This document shows, one piece after another, positions 1-6,410 of a DNA stretch of 7,472 nucleotides. Both the position numbers and the translations under genes were made by a program. Numbering within the stretch: the first letter of the stretch is position 1; each line of letters begins with the position of its first letter. Origin of the DNA: an uncultured Alphaproteobacteria bacterium (lineage in GTDB: Bacteria > Pseudomonadota > Alphaproteobacteria > Rickettsiales > UBA1997). The notes beneath the pieces are model-generated. The model was not told the DNA's origin. It did no database searches and was given only the letters and a program-made list of their open reading frames with translations. The stretch is from the NCBI GenBank assembly GCA_903959715.1, contig CAJBXX010000224.1:1-7472 (forward strand), written 5' to 3'.

Positions 1-786
1 AATAAAATCTCAACAACTTTTGTTGGTCATTCAACATTTTTATTACAATTTAATAATTTAAATATTTTAACCGATCCGATTTGGTCAGATCGTGCTAGTC
101 CCGTATCTTTTTTAGGTCCAAAAAGGGCTAAAAAACTCGGAATAAAATTTGCAGATTTACCAAAAATTGATATTGTTTTGATTAGTCATTCGCACTACGA
201 CCACTTGGATATACCAACTATAAAAAAACTTCGTGATTTTTCTAACCCACAAATTTTTGCAGGGCTTGGAATTTGTTATTATTTAAATGAAGTTAAAAAT
301 CTAAAAGTTAATTGTAAGGAAATGGATTGGAATGAGAAAATTCAATTTGACGAAAATCTTGCAATTAATTTTTTGCGTGCCAAACATTGGTCAAAAAGAG
401 CTTTTTGGGGTTCAAATGCAACGCTTTGGGGGGCTTTCGCTCTTGAAACTAAACTTGGAAATATTTACTTCGCTGGCGACACTGGTTATGATTCGCATTT
501 TATCGAAGCCGGACAAAAATTTAAAAATTTTAAACTCGCCCTACTCCCGATTGGTGCTTATAAACCTCAAGATTTTATGGCTCGACATCATATTAGTCCA
601 GCTCAAGCGGTTCTAGCTCACAAAGAACTTAATTCTGAAAAATCAATCGCTATGCATTTTGAAACTTTTCAATTAGCTTCGGATAATTTTCACGATGCTT
701 CTCAAGATCTTTTGAAGCACCGAAAAGAAGTTAATTTGGAAAATGATTTTTTAATTTTGGAAGTTGGCGAAAATAAAGAATTATAA
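1..786 (+). CDS. Metallo-beta-lactamase-fold hydrolase, NAPE-PLD/RomA-like (5' end outside window)
   Basis: The reading frame is open from the first base, so the start lies upstream of the window and 261 C-terminal residues are visible. A TTG at 178 should not be taken as the start, because it would remove conserved family sequence including VGHST, TDPIWSDRASP and LGPKR. Numbering from the first visible residue, the metal-binding HxHxDH motif is SHSHYDHLD (H63, H65, D67, H68). Further likely ligands are H129 in AKHWS, D160 in FAGDTGY and H219 in AMHFETF. SDRASPVSFLGPKR and the late HHISP and HFETFQL segments are typical of the branch that includes N-acylphosphatidylethanolamine phospholipase D and bacterial proteins annotated RomA or UlaG-like. 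The protein is therefore probably an intact, di-metal hydrolase, possibly acting on a phosphodiester or lipid; its substrate cannot be read from the sequence. It converges on the pilin gene and overlaps it by 6 bases. Confidence 0.88.
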   Translation, partial: NKISTTFVGHSTFLLQFNNLNILTDPIWSDRASPVSFLGPKRAKKLGIKFADLPKIDIVLISHSHYDHLDIPTIKKLRDFSNPQIFAGLGICYYLNEVKNLKVNCKEMDWNEKIQFDENLAINFLRAKHWSKRAFWGSNATLWGAFALETKLGNIYFAGDTGYDSHFIEAGQKFKNFKLALLPIGAYKPQDFMARHHISPAQAVLAHKELNSEKSIAMHFETFQLASDNFHDASQDLLKHRKEVNLENDFLILEVGENKEL

Positions 787-1683
787 TTTTATTGAATATT
801 TTTTGCTTAAATATTTATGAATTATATCGATGTCAGAAATGTTTAAAATCTTATTATAAACAATTATTTCGGCTATATTGCCATTATATAAATTCGTATT
901 CCAGTCGTTTGCATCAGCACCTATTCCAGCAAGTGAGCTCGCCTTTAAAAAAAGCCCCACACCTCCTAAATTATCGCTAACGCTATTGGAATTATTGATC
1001 ATGATTTTTCTTGTGCCATCTTCAAAATTACGACTTGCAAATGCTATGTAGGGCGTCCCTGTTTTAGTTTTAAAATTGGAAATCAAAGTTGTTTCCGAAC
1101 CATTTCCCGTAAACATTTTGAGATGACCATCGCCTAGAGCTAAGGGTATTATATCATTGGCCTTACCTGGATAATCAGCGCCAATTATTACGGTATTTAA
1201 ATAGGCTTGCGAAGATGATGTTCCCGCTCCAAGAGAGTTTGAAGCTAACACCACGATTAATGTAAAACTTTCGGCAAATATGTTATTTGTGATATATTTA
1301 CTACCGCCTTCGAATGATATTGCGGGAAGAGAGTTTATCGAGTTTGCTTTGAAAGTAGCTTTGTTTGCGGAATTGCTTTGAGTTAATGTTATTTTATTTA
1401 AACTTAATGGATTTGCATCGTACCAATTTGTTATTTTGACGCCATTTATAGCTTCATTTTTATCAAAACTTTTTTCTAATGTTGTTTCCCACCAAGCGAC
1501 TAAACCATCGATTCTAGAAACTTTGGAGGCTAAAGTTAAAGACCTAGCCGATGTAATTCTAAAATCGCTATATAAATCAATACCACTCGATATTCCCGAA
1601 ATTAAAATTCCAATTATTACGATTACCACGGAAATCTCAATCAATGAAAAGGCTTTTTTATGTTTTTTGTTTGATAATGCCAT
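781..1683 (-). CDS. Prepilin-like protein (class III signal) with C-terminal concanavalin A/LamG-like domain
   Basis: This 300-residue protein starts with a short basic leader (residues 1-11, ending KKHKKA), followed by FSLIEISVVIVIIGIL. That is the prepilin peptidase signal of type IV pilins and type II secretion pseudopilins: predicted cleavage after A11, Phe at +1, Glu16 at +5, and a hydrophobic helix to about residue 31. The -1 residue is Ala rather than the usual Gly. From about residue 57 the protein looks like a beta-sandwich of the concanavalin A/LamG type: IDGLVAWWE, ITNWYDAN, LPAISFEGG, FTLIVVLA and a C-terminal GNIAEIIVYN...YLSKKY segment. No cysteine is present. It was probably exported and assembled by a type IV pilus or T2SS-like machine, with the large domain displayed outside and perhaps binding glycans (inference). 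It lies 33 bases after argB. No Shine-Dalgarno is visible. The pilin signal is secure; the lectin fold is judged by pattern only. Confidence 0.85.
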   Translation of the reverse strand: MALSNKKHKKAFSLIEISVVIVIIGILISGISSGIDLYSDFRITSARSLTLASKVSRIDGLVAWWETTLEKSFDKNEAINGVKITNWYDANPLSLNKITLTQSNSANKATFKANSINSLPAISFEGGSKYITNNIFAESFTLIVVLASNSLGAGTSSSQAYLNTVIIGADYPGKANDIIPLALGDGHLKMFTGNGSETTLISNFKTKTGTPYIAFASRNFEDGTRKIMINNSNSVSDNLGGVGLFLKASSLAGIGADANDWNTNLYNGNIAEIIVYNKILNISDIDIIHKYLSKKYSIKL

Positions 1684-1716
1684 TGATTTTTTAAAATTTT
1701 TAGAGTTATATCAATT

Positions 1717-2682
1717 TTAAATAATCATCGTTCCCGCTCCACTTTCGGTAAAGATTTCCATCAATAAAATATTGTCTACTCCGCCATTGAGAATATGAGC
1801 ATGACCTACTCCGGCTTCAATTGCATTGATGCAAGTTTCAATTTTTGGAATCATTCCGCCAGTGATAATTCCGTCGGCAATCATTTTTTTTGCCGTTGCC
1901 ACATTTAAATGACTTACCAGTTCGCCATTTGGAAGCATTACGCCGTCAATATCCGAAAGAATAATTAATTTTGAAGCGTTGATTGCTGATGCAATTGCAC
2001 CAGCGACCGTATCGGCGTTAATGTTGTAAGTTTCGCCATTATCGCCAATTCCAATTGGTGCAATTACGGGAATGATATCGGAATCTTCGAAAATACTTAA
2101 AAAATCTGGATCAACTTGATAAGGCTCGCCGACAAATCCAAGATTTAAAATTTTTTCGATATTAGAACCCGGATCTTTTTTAACTTTGGTGGCTTTTTTG
2201 GCACGAATTAAATTGCCATCTTTGCCACAAATTCCAATGGCTTTACCCGAAGCTAAATTGATTTCTTTTACAATCATTTTGTTGATCGATCCAGCTAAAA
2301 CCATTTCAACTATATCAACGGTTTCAGCATCGGTTACCCTCAAGCCGTCAATAAAAGTTGATTTTATGTTAAGTTTTTCCAGCATTTTACCAATTTGCGG
2401 ACCACCACCATGAACTACAATTGGATTGATTCCAACTTGTTTTAATAAAACAATATTTTTTGCAAAATTTTTTAAATTATTTTCACCACCCATCACCGCT
2501 CCGCCAAATTTTATTACGAAAGTTTCGCCAGAAAATTTGCGCATATATGGCAAGGCTTCACATAAAACTTCAGCTTTTTTTATCCAATCTTGTTTACTAC
2601 TTTCTTTTTGTAGGCTGATGTTTTCGATCGGAGTAATATCGCAAGATTTATTTTTATCGTTAATGTTGATTATGTTTGTCAT
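1717..2682 (-). CDS. argB: Acetylglutamate kinase (N-acetyl-L-glutamate 5-phosphotransferase)
   Basis: ArgB phosphorylates N-acetylglutamate with ATP, the second step of arginine synthesis, in the cytoplasm. Amino-acid kinase family motifs are present in order: KFGG (K58-G61), HGGGPQI (91-97), GLRVTD (113-118), NINAD (220-224), ILSDIDGV (241-248) and GGMIPK (275-280). The segment WIKKAEVLCEALPYM before KFGG matches the N-terminal helix of the longer, hexameric, arginine-inhibited kinases usual in alphaproteobacteria and absent from the short E. coli enzyme, so feedback inhibition by arginine is likely (inference). At 321 residues it is slightly long because of about 27 polar residues ahead of that helix. 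No ATG, GTG or TTG lies between this start and the helix, so the start is well determined. Other arginine genes are not in the window. It follows bioD after 52 bases and precedes the pilin gene. Confidence 0.96.
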   Translation of the reverse strand: MTNIININDKNKSCDITPIENISLQKESSKQDWIKKAEVLCEALPYMRKFSGETFVIKFGGAVMGGENNLKNFAKNIVLLKQVGINPIVVHGGGPQIGKMLEKLNIKSTFIDGLRVTDAETVDIVEMVLAGSINKMIVKEINLASGKAIGICGKDGNLIRAKKATKVKKDPGSNIEKILNLGFVGEPYQVDPDFLSIFEDSDIIPVIAPIGIGDNGETYNINADTVAGAIASAINASKLIILSDIDGVMLPNGELVSHLNVATAKKMIADGIITGGMIPKIETCINAIEAGVGHAHILNGGVDNILLMEIFTESGAGTMII

Positions 2683-2734
2683 TTTTTAAAGGATTATAAT
2701 TAATTTATTAAGTAAAAAACATTTAATTATGCAA
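2683..2734 (-). promoter_or_regulatory. Possible promoter in the bioD-argB gap
   Basis: This 52-base gap is the longest non-coding stretch in the window and the only break in an otherwise tight array. On the minus strand it holds a perfect TATAAT at 2693-2698. No good TTGACA-like hexamer lies at the usual distance; TGTTTT at 2716-2721, with a 17-base spacer, is the best available. A start about 7 bases downstream of the -10 would leave a leader of only a few bases before the argB ATG. In DNA this rich in A and T the hexamer may be chance, so argB could equally be read through from bioD. Confidence 0.3.
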
Positions 2735-3355
2735 TCAAGAATTTTTTATAAAATTTTTCATAGAGATGATTTCATAATCGCAAAAATTATTTAAACAATC
2801 AATGAATTTTGAGGTTTTTATTGGCATTATTTGGTGCTCATTAACAATTATTTTAGAAATTTTTAAATTTTTATTTTTAATGGCTTCTAAGCAACAAAGA
2901 GTATGACTTATTGCTCCCAAATAATTTGAGGTTACTAATAAAATTGGTAAGTTTAAAGATTTTGCTAAATCTAAAAAAGTAAAATTGTTATTGATTGGCG
3001 TCATGACTCCGCCAGCACTTTCAATCAATAATATTTTTTGATTTTTTTGACAATTTTCAATGTTGTTGATACAAAATTTTATAATTTCATTTTCACAAAT
3101 ATTTCCTAAAAAATTTGGTGAAATTGGTTTTTTAAAACGATAAGGAGAGATTTTGTCAAGGCTTGAAGAGTTTATTTTAATTTTTAAAGCGTTAAGAATT
3201 TTTTCACTATCAGATTTGCCATCATTGTTGAAGCCTGTTATTACTGGTTTTATGGCGTAATATTTGGAATTATTTTGACATAAATTTTCAACAAGAAAAG
3301 TTTTGCCGATGTCGGTTCCAACCCCCAAAACTATGTAAGATTTGTCTTTGAGCAT
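2735..3355 (-). CDS. bioD: ATP-dependent dethiobiotin synthetase
   Basis: BioD carboxylates 7,8-diaminopelargonate with CO2 and ATP to form the ureido ring of dethiobiotin, the penultimate step of biotin synthesis. The 206 residues are a little shorter than the E. coli enzyme. Visible family features are the P-loop GVGTDIGKT (11-19), KPVITG (36-41) for substrate binding, Asp49 in SDSE, the PISP segment (77-80), ESAGG (112-116, usually EGAGG) with the Mg-binding Glu112, and LGAISHTL (146-153, usually LGxINHxL). It is more divergent and richer in Lys, Asn and Ile than its neighbours but keeps the main catalytic positions. Its ATG overlaps the gspF stop by one base (TAATG), which suggests translational coupling. 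No other bio gene is present, so the rest of the pathway must be elsewhere if it exists. It ends with TGA. Confidence 0.9.
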   Translation of the reverse strand: MLKDKSYIVLGVGTDIGKTFLVENLCQNNSKYYAIKPVITGFNNDGKSDSEKILNALKIKINSSSLDKISPYRFKKPISPNFLGNICENEIIKFCINNIENCQKNQKILLIESAGGVMTPINNNFTFLDLAKSLNLPILLVTSNYLGAISHTLCCLEAIKNKNLKISKIIVNEHQIMPIKTSKFIDCLNNFCDYEIISMKNFIKNS

Positions 3356-4551
3356 TATTGTAAATTAGAGAATGTGCTATAAATTGGACCGAATACCGCA
3401 ACCGCAATCCACGCAATCATGCCACCCATAACTATTGTGATTGTAGGTTGAATCAATGCAACGATTCGCTCAATGGAATCATTTATTTCTTTGTCGTAGA
3501 AATATTTGATATTTTTTAACGAAGATTCCATGTTACCACTCTCCTCCCCAACTTTAAACATTCTCACCACGAGATTTGGAAAGAATTTTGTTGCCGATAT
3601 AGAGCCAGAAAGAGATTGACCGTCGGAAACTTGTTGGCGAACGAAAAAAATGGCATTTTTTATCGCTCTGTTTTTTAAAGTAACGCTAGAGGCATCAAGA
3701 CACTCGAGAACCCCAAGACCACTCTTGAATGTCATCGAAAAGAATTGACAAAATTTTGCAGATTCAATTTTGGTAATAATTGAACCAAAAATTGGAGTTT
3801 TAAGCTTCATGTAATCAATCTTTGAGTGAATATTTGGGAATCTTTCGAGGATTGTTAAAATTAACCAAATTAAAGGTGGAACGGAGACTATTAAAAACCA
3901 ATATTGCTGAACAAAGTTTGAAAAATTAATTAAGGCGACCGTAAGAAATGGTAAGCCGATATTTTGTGCCGCCAAGAAGCCCGTAACTTTTGGCACAACG
4001 ACCGCGGTCATAACTCCAAGAACTAAAAACATCAAAATTATACCAAACAAAGGTCCGAGTATGGCTTTGCGAGTTTTACGACCAATTTCAATATTCCATT
4101 TAATATCTTCGATAATATTCGTAAAAGAATTTGATAAATTACCAGTTTTTTCACCCATCGCAATCAAACCAATGTAGGTTGGTTTAAATATATCGGGACG
4201 CTTCGCTAAACTTTCCGAAAATAAATTACCATTTTTGATCGATTCGTAAATTTCTTGCATCAAATTTTTAATTTTTGATGAGTCCGCCGTGTCTTTTAAA
4301 TCTTGTATTGAATCGATAATTGAAACCCCCGCTTTATCGAGTTGCTCCAAATGAATAAAAATAGTAACCAATTCTGAACTTTTTAGGCCTGTTGAAAAAA
4401 TTGATCCACGATTTTTTTCTTCGCGATAAGAGACTAATTCCAAAGAACTTGATTTGAGTAACGACATCAATTCCGATGGGTTGTCGGCGGAGATTTTTCC
4501 ACTGATATATTTACCGCTTTGATTAATTGCTTTATATTTAAAATTAGCCAT
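3355..4551 (-). CDS. gspF: Type II secretion / type IV pilus platform protein, GspF/PilC family
   Basis: This 398-residue protein has the standard GspF/PilC architecture. An N-terminal cytoplasmic part (FKYKAINQSGKYISGKISA, the usual family opening) is followed by two related T2SSF domains, about residues 62-185 and 265-388. Each carries the repeat hallmark: GEKTGNL at 133-139 and GEESGNM at 335-341. Hydrophobic membrane segments lie near 165-187, 217-235 and 367-392. The family forms the inner-membrane platform that connects the assembly ATPase to the growing pilus or pseudopilus. Whether it serves secretion (GspF) or pili (PilC) cannot be decided here; no ATPase, secretin or prepilin peptidase gene is in the window. 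A prepilin-like gene lies further along the same strand. The start overlaps the end of def by 8 bases (ATGGCTAA), and the stop overlaps the bioD ATG. Confidence 0.93.
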   Translation of the reverse strand: MANFKYKAINQSGKYISGKISADNPSELMSLLKSSSLELVSYREEKNRGSIFSTGLKSSELVTIFIHLEQLDKAGVSIIDSIQDLKDTADSSKIKNLMQEIYESIKNGNLFSESLAKRPDIFKPTYIGLIAMGEKTGNLSNSFTNIIEDIKWNIEIGRKTRKAILGPLFGIILMFLVLGVMTAVVVPKVTGFLAAQNIGLPFLTVALINFSNFVQQYWFLIVSVPPLIWLILTILERFPNIHSKIDYMKLKTPIFGSIITKIESAKFCQFFSMTFKSGLGVLECLDASSVTLKNRAIKNAIFFVRQQVSDGQSLSGSISATKFFPNLVVRMFKVGEESGNMESSLKNIKYFYDKEINDSIERIVALIQPTITIVMGGMIAWIAVAVFGPIYSTFSNLQ

Positions 4552-5104
4552 TTGTTTTATTTTTTTTAATTCTTTTTAAAATCATCTCGCGCTTGATGGG
4601 AGATATTTTGTCGACAAAAGTAATTCCGTCAAGGTGATCAATTTCGTGCTGAATACATGTTGCCGAAATTCCATCAAAAATTTTTACCTGATTTTCGCCA
4701 TTGAAGTCAAGATATTTTAATTTAATCGATTCAGGACGAATCACTTCCGCTCTTGCTCCAGGAAAAGATAAACAACCTTCGTTAAAAGACGAATTATTTT
4801 TTGAAAATTCAATAATTTCTGGATTAATAAAATATTGCGGATTGCTATTTTTAACATGAACTCCTGAGCAATTGTCGTGTTTGTGGTGGTGATCATGATC
4901 TTCAATTTCATAATCGATATCCATAACCAAAACTCTTTTTAAAACCCCAACTTGAACGCTTGCCAAGCCGATTCCATTCTCTTGATACATGGTTGCAACC
5001 ATGTTTTGCATAAACTCTCTTAAGGCATCATCGACCTTCTCAACAGGCTTAGAAATTTTTTTAAGAAGTGGATCGGGTGCGATTATTAACGGTAAAATTT
5101 TCAT
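4544..5104 (-). CDS. def: Peptide deformylase
   Basis: Def removes the N-formyl group from the initiator methionine of new proteins at the ribosome. The 186 residues contain all three deformylase motifs: GIGLASVQ (44-51, usually GxGLAAxQ, so one Ala is Ser), EGCLS (109-113, metal ligand Cys111) and HEIDH (153-157, ligands His153 and His157 with catalytic Glu154). The active site therefore looks intact. Between VMDIDYEIE and the NPEIIEF strand is an insertion with five histidines in seven residues (H70, H72-74, H76), with another at H83. This loop is variable in the family, and the His cluster may bind metal (inference). The gene overlaps purN by 4 bases (ATGA) and gspF by 8. The usual neighbour fmt is not here; the formyl-transfer enzyme upstream is PurN. 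Confidence 0.96.
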   Translation of the reverse strand: MKILPLIIAPDPLLKKISKPVEKVDDALREFMQNMVATMYQENGIGLASVQVGVLKRVLVMDIDYEIEDHDHHHKHDNCSGVHVKNSNPQYFINPEIIEFSKNNSSFNEGCLSFPGARAEVIRPESIKLKYLDFNGENQVKIFDGISATCIQHEIDHLDGITFVDKISPIKREMILKRIKKNKTNG

Positions 5105-5706
5105 AAGCGTTTTTCTAAAATTTTATTACAAATTTTCTCTAAAGTTAATGGATAAATTTCATGTTCTTTAATTAAAATTTTTTGAGATAAAGTTTCGAGA
5201 TTGTCATCGTCATTTACCTGCACTTGAGACTGCATTATTATTGGTCCCGCGTCCATTTCGTGAGAAACGAAATGAGTGGTGCAACCAGAAATTTTTACTT
5301 GTGCATTTAAAGCATCTTTCACGGCGTGAGCACCTTTAAAATCTGGAAGCAAAGAAGGATGAATGTTAATAATTTTGTTATGCCATTTATCAACGAACCA
5401 TTCGGAGAGAATCCTCATAAAGCCTGCTAAACAAATTATTTCGACATCATATTTTAAAATTTCGTGGTCAAGAGCTTTGTCAAATTCTTCACGCGAATTT
5501 TCAAATTTTGTAAAATTTTTACTTTCGATAATGAAGGTATTTATTGATTTTGATTTAGCATATTCAAGACCCAAGGCATTGCTATTGTTTGATCCAACAA
5601 CAATTATTTCGGCGGGAAAATCTGGTTTTTGGCAAGCTTCAATTAATTTTTGCATATTCGATCCGCGGGAAGAAATTAATATGGCTACTCTTATTTTGCG
5701 TTTCAT
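5101..5706 (-). CDS. purN: Phosphoribosylglycinamide formyltransferase (GART)
   Basis: PurN transfers a formyl group from 10-formyltetrahydrofolate to glycinamide ribonucleotide, the third step of purine synthesis. The 201-residue length and motifs match the family: SSRGSNMQ (12-19) for phosphate binding, LAGFMRILS (93-101), and NIHPSLLPDFKGAHA (114-128) with catalytic Asn114 and His116. The HEMDAGPII segment carries catalytic Asp152. Met-tRNA formyltransferase (fmt) was considered because def follows, but that enzyme is about 100 residues longer and the GSNMQ and GAHA features are those of PurN. It starts two bases after purQ ends and overlaps def by 4 bases, ending in TGA. No Shine-Dalgarno is seen, so coupling to purQ translation is plausible. 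Confidence 0.96.
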   Translation of the reverse strand: MKRKIRVAILISSRGSNMQKLIEACQKPDFPAEIIVVGSNNSNALGLEYAKSKSINTFIIESKNFTKFENSREEFDKALDHEILKYDVEIICLAGFMRILSEWFVDKWHNKIINIHPSLLPDFKGAHAVKDALNAQVKISGCTTHFVSHEMDAGPIIMQSQVQVNDDDNLETLSQKILIKEHEIYPLTLEKICNKILEKRL

Positions 5707-5708
5707 TA

Positions 5709-6395
5709 TTAAAACAAACTATTTAAAGATTCAAACATTAAATTGCCATCATTTGAGCCAGTATTTCTATCAACGGCGCGTTCGGGATGAGGCATCATTC
5801 CTAAAATATTTTTTGTTTCATTGAAAACTCCGGCGATATTGAAAATTGAGCCATTCGGATTTGATTCATCAGAAACATTGCCGTTTTCGTCAACATAACG
5901 AAAAGCTACTAAGCCCTTATCTTCTATGGTTTTAATGACATTGGGTTCGGCAAAATAATTGCCGTCCATGTGGGCGATAGGAATTTTAATAATTTGACGA
6001 TTTTTATATTTTTTAGTAAAATCGGAATCATTATTTTCAACGCGTAAATTAACATTGCGACAAATGAATTTCATTTTTTTATTTCGCATTAAAACTCCGG
6101 GCAATAAGTTGCTTTCGGTTAAAATTTGAAAGCCGTTGCAAATTCCTAAAATTCTAACGCCTTTTTGCGATAATCTTTTGACTTCTTGCATTATCGGCGA
6201 AATGCTTGCCATGGCACCGCTTCGAAGATAATCGCCAAAGGAAAATCCCCCGGGTACGATTATTAAATCTAGGTCATTATCAAGGGAAGTTTCGGTATGC
6301 CAAAGTCGTTGAATTTTTGGGCTTATTTTTTGCAAAGCAACAACAGCGTCACGATCACAATTGGAACCGGGAAAAGTTATAACGGCAGATTTCAT
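5709..6395 (-). CDS. purQ: Phosphoribosylformylglycinamidine synthase, glutaminase subunit PurQ
   Basis: PurQ hydrolyses glutamine and passes ammonia to PurL, which with PurS converts FGAR to FGAM in purine synthesis. The 228 residues are a complete class I glutamine amidotransferase. The protein opens with the family signature FPGSNCDRD (8-16), and VPGGFSFGDYLRSGA follows (47-61). The nucleophile Cys86 lies in GICNGFQ, and His203 and Glu205 of MMPHPERA complete the triad. Its partner PurS is 15 bases upstream. PurL, which often follows in alphaproteobacteria, is replaced here by purN two bases downstream. The start is an ATG without a Shine-Dalgarno; the preceding bases are A and T only apart from a single C. 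Confidence 0.97.
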   Translation of the reverse strand: MKSAVITFPGSNCDRDAVVALQKISPKIQRLWHTETSLDNDLDLIIVPGGFSFGDYLRSGAMASISPIMQEVKRLSQKGVRILGICNGFQILTESNLLPGVLMRNKKMKFICRNVNLRVENNDSDFTKKYKNRQIIKIPIAHMDGNYFAEPNVIKTIEDKGLVAFRYVDENGNVSDESNPNGSIFNIAGVFNETKNILGMMPHPERAVDRNTGSNDGNLMFESLNSLF

Positions 6396-6410
6396 TATTT
6401 AAAAATTAAG

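Noticed and set aside
178..786. TTG at 178 as the start of the hydrolase
   Set aside because: The frame is open to base 1 and encodes conserved family sequence upstream (TDPIWSDRASP and LGPKR), so the gene begins before the window.
795..815. AATATTT/AAATATT stem-loop after the hydrolase stop as terminator
   Set aside because: The stem is seven A-T pairs with no following T-run, and it lies inside the end of the pilin gene; too weak to call.
1436..1720. 94-codon plus-strand open frame opposite the pilin signal region
   Set aside because: It is antisense to the well-supported pilin gene. Its hydrophobic stretch is a shadow of the pilin helix codons.
2186..2689. Two plus-strand open frames opposite argB
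   Set aside because: They mirror the coding strand of argB, whose motifs are unambiguous; the proline-rich and hydrophobic text looks like an antisense artefact.
2696..2730. 8-base inverted repeat (2696-2703 with 2723-2730) as terminator or operator
   Set aside because: The arms are only A and T with a 19-base loop and no T-tract at the right place. Such repeats are expected by chance in this composition.
5101..5706. Methionyl-tRNA formyltransferase (fmt) because it is next to def
   Set aside because: The length of 201 residues and the SSRGSNMQ and NIHPSLLP...GAHA motifs are those of PurN; Fmt is about 300 residues with a C-terminal tRNA-binding domain.
5363..5824. 153-codon plus-strand open frame
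   Set aside because: It lies antisense across purN and the end of purQ, both certain genes, and its translation shows no recognisable family features.
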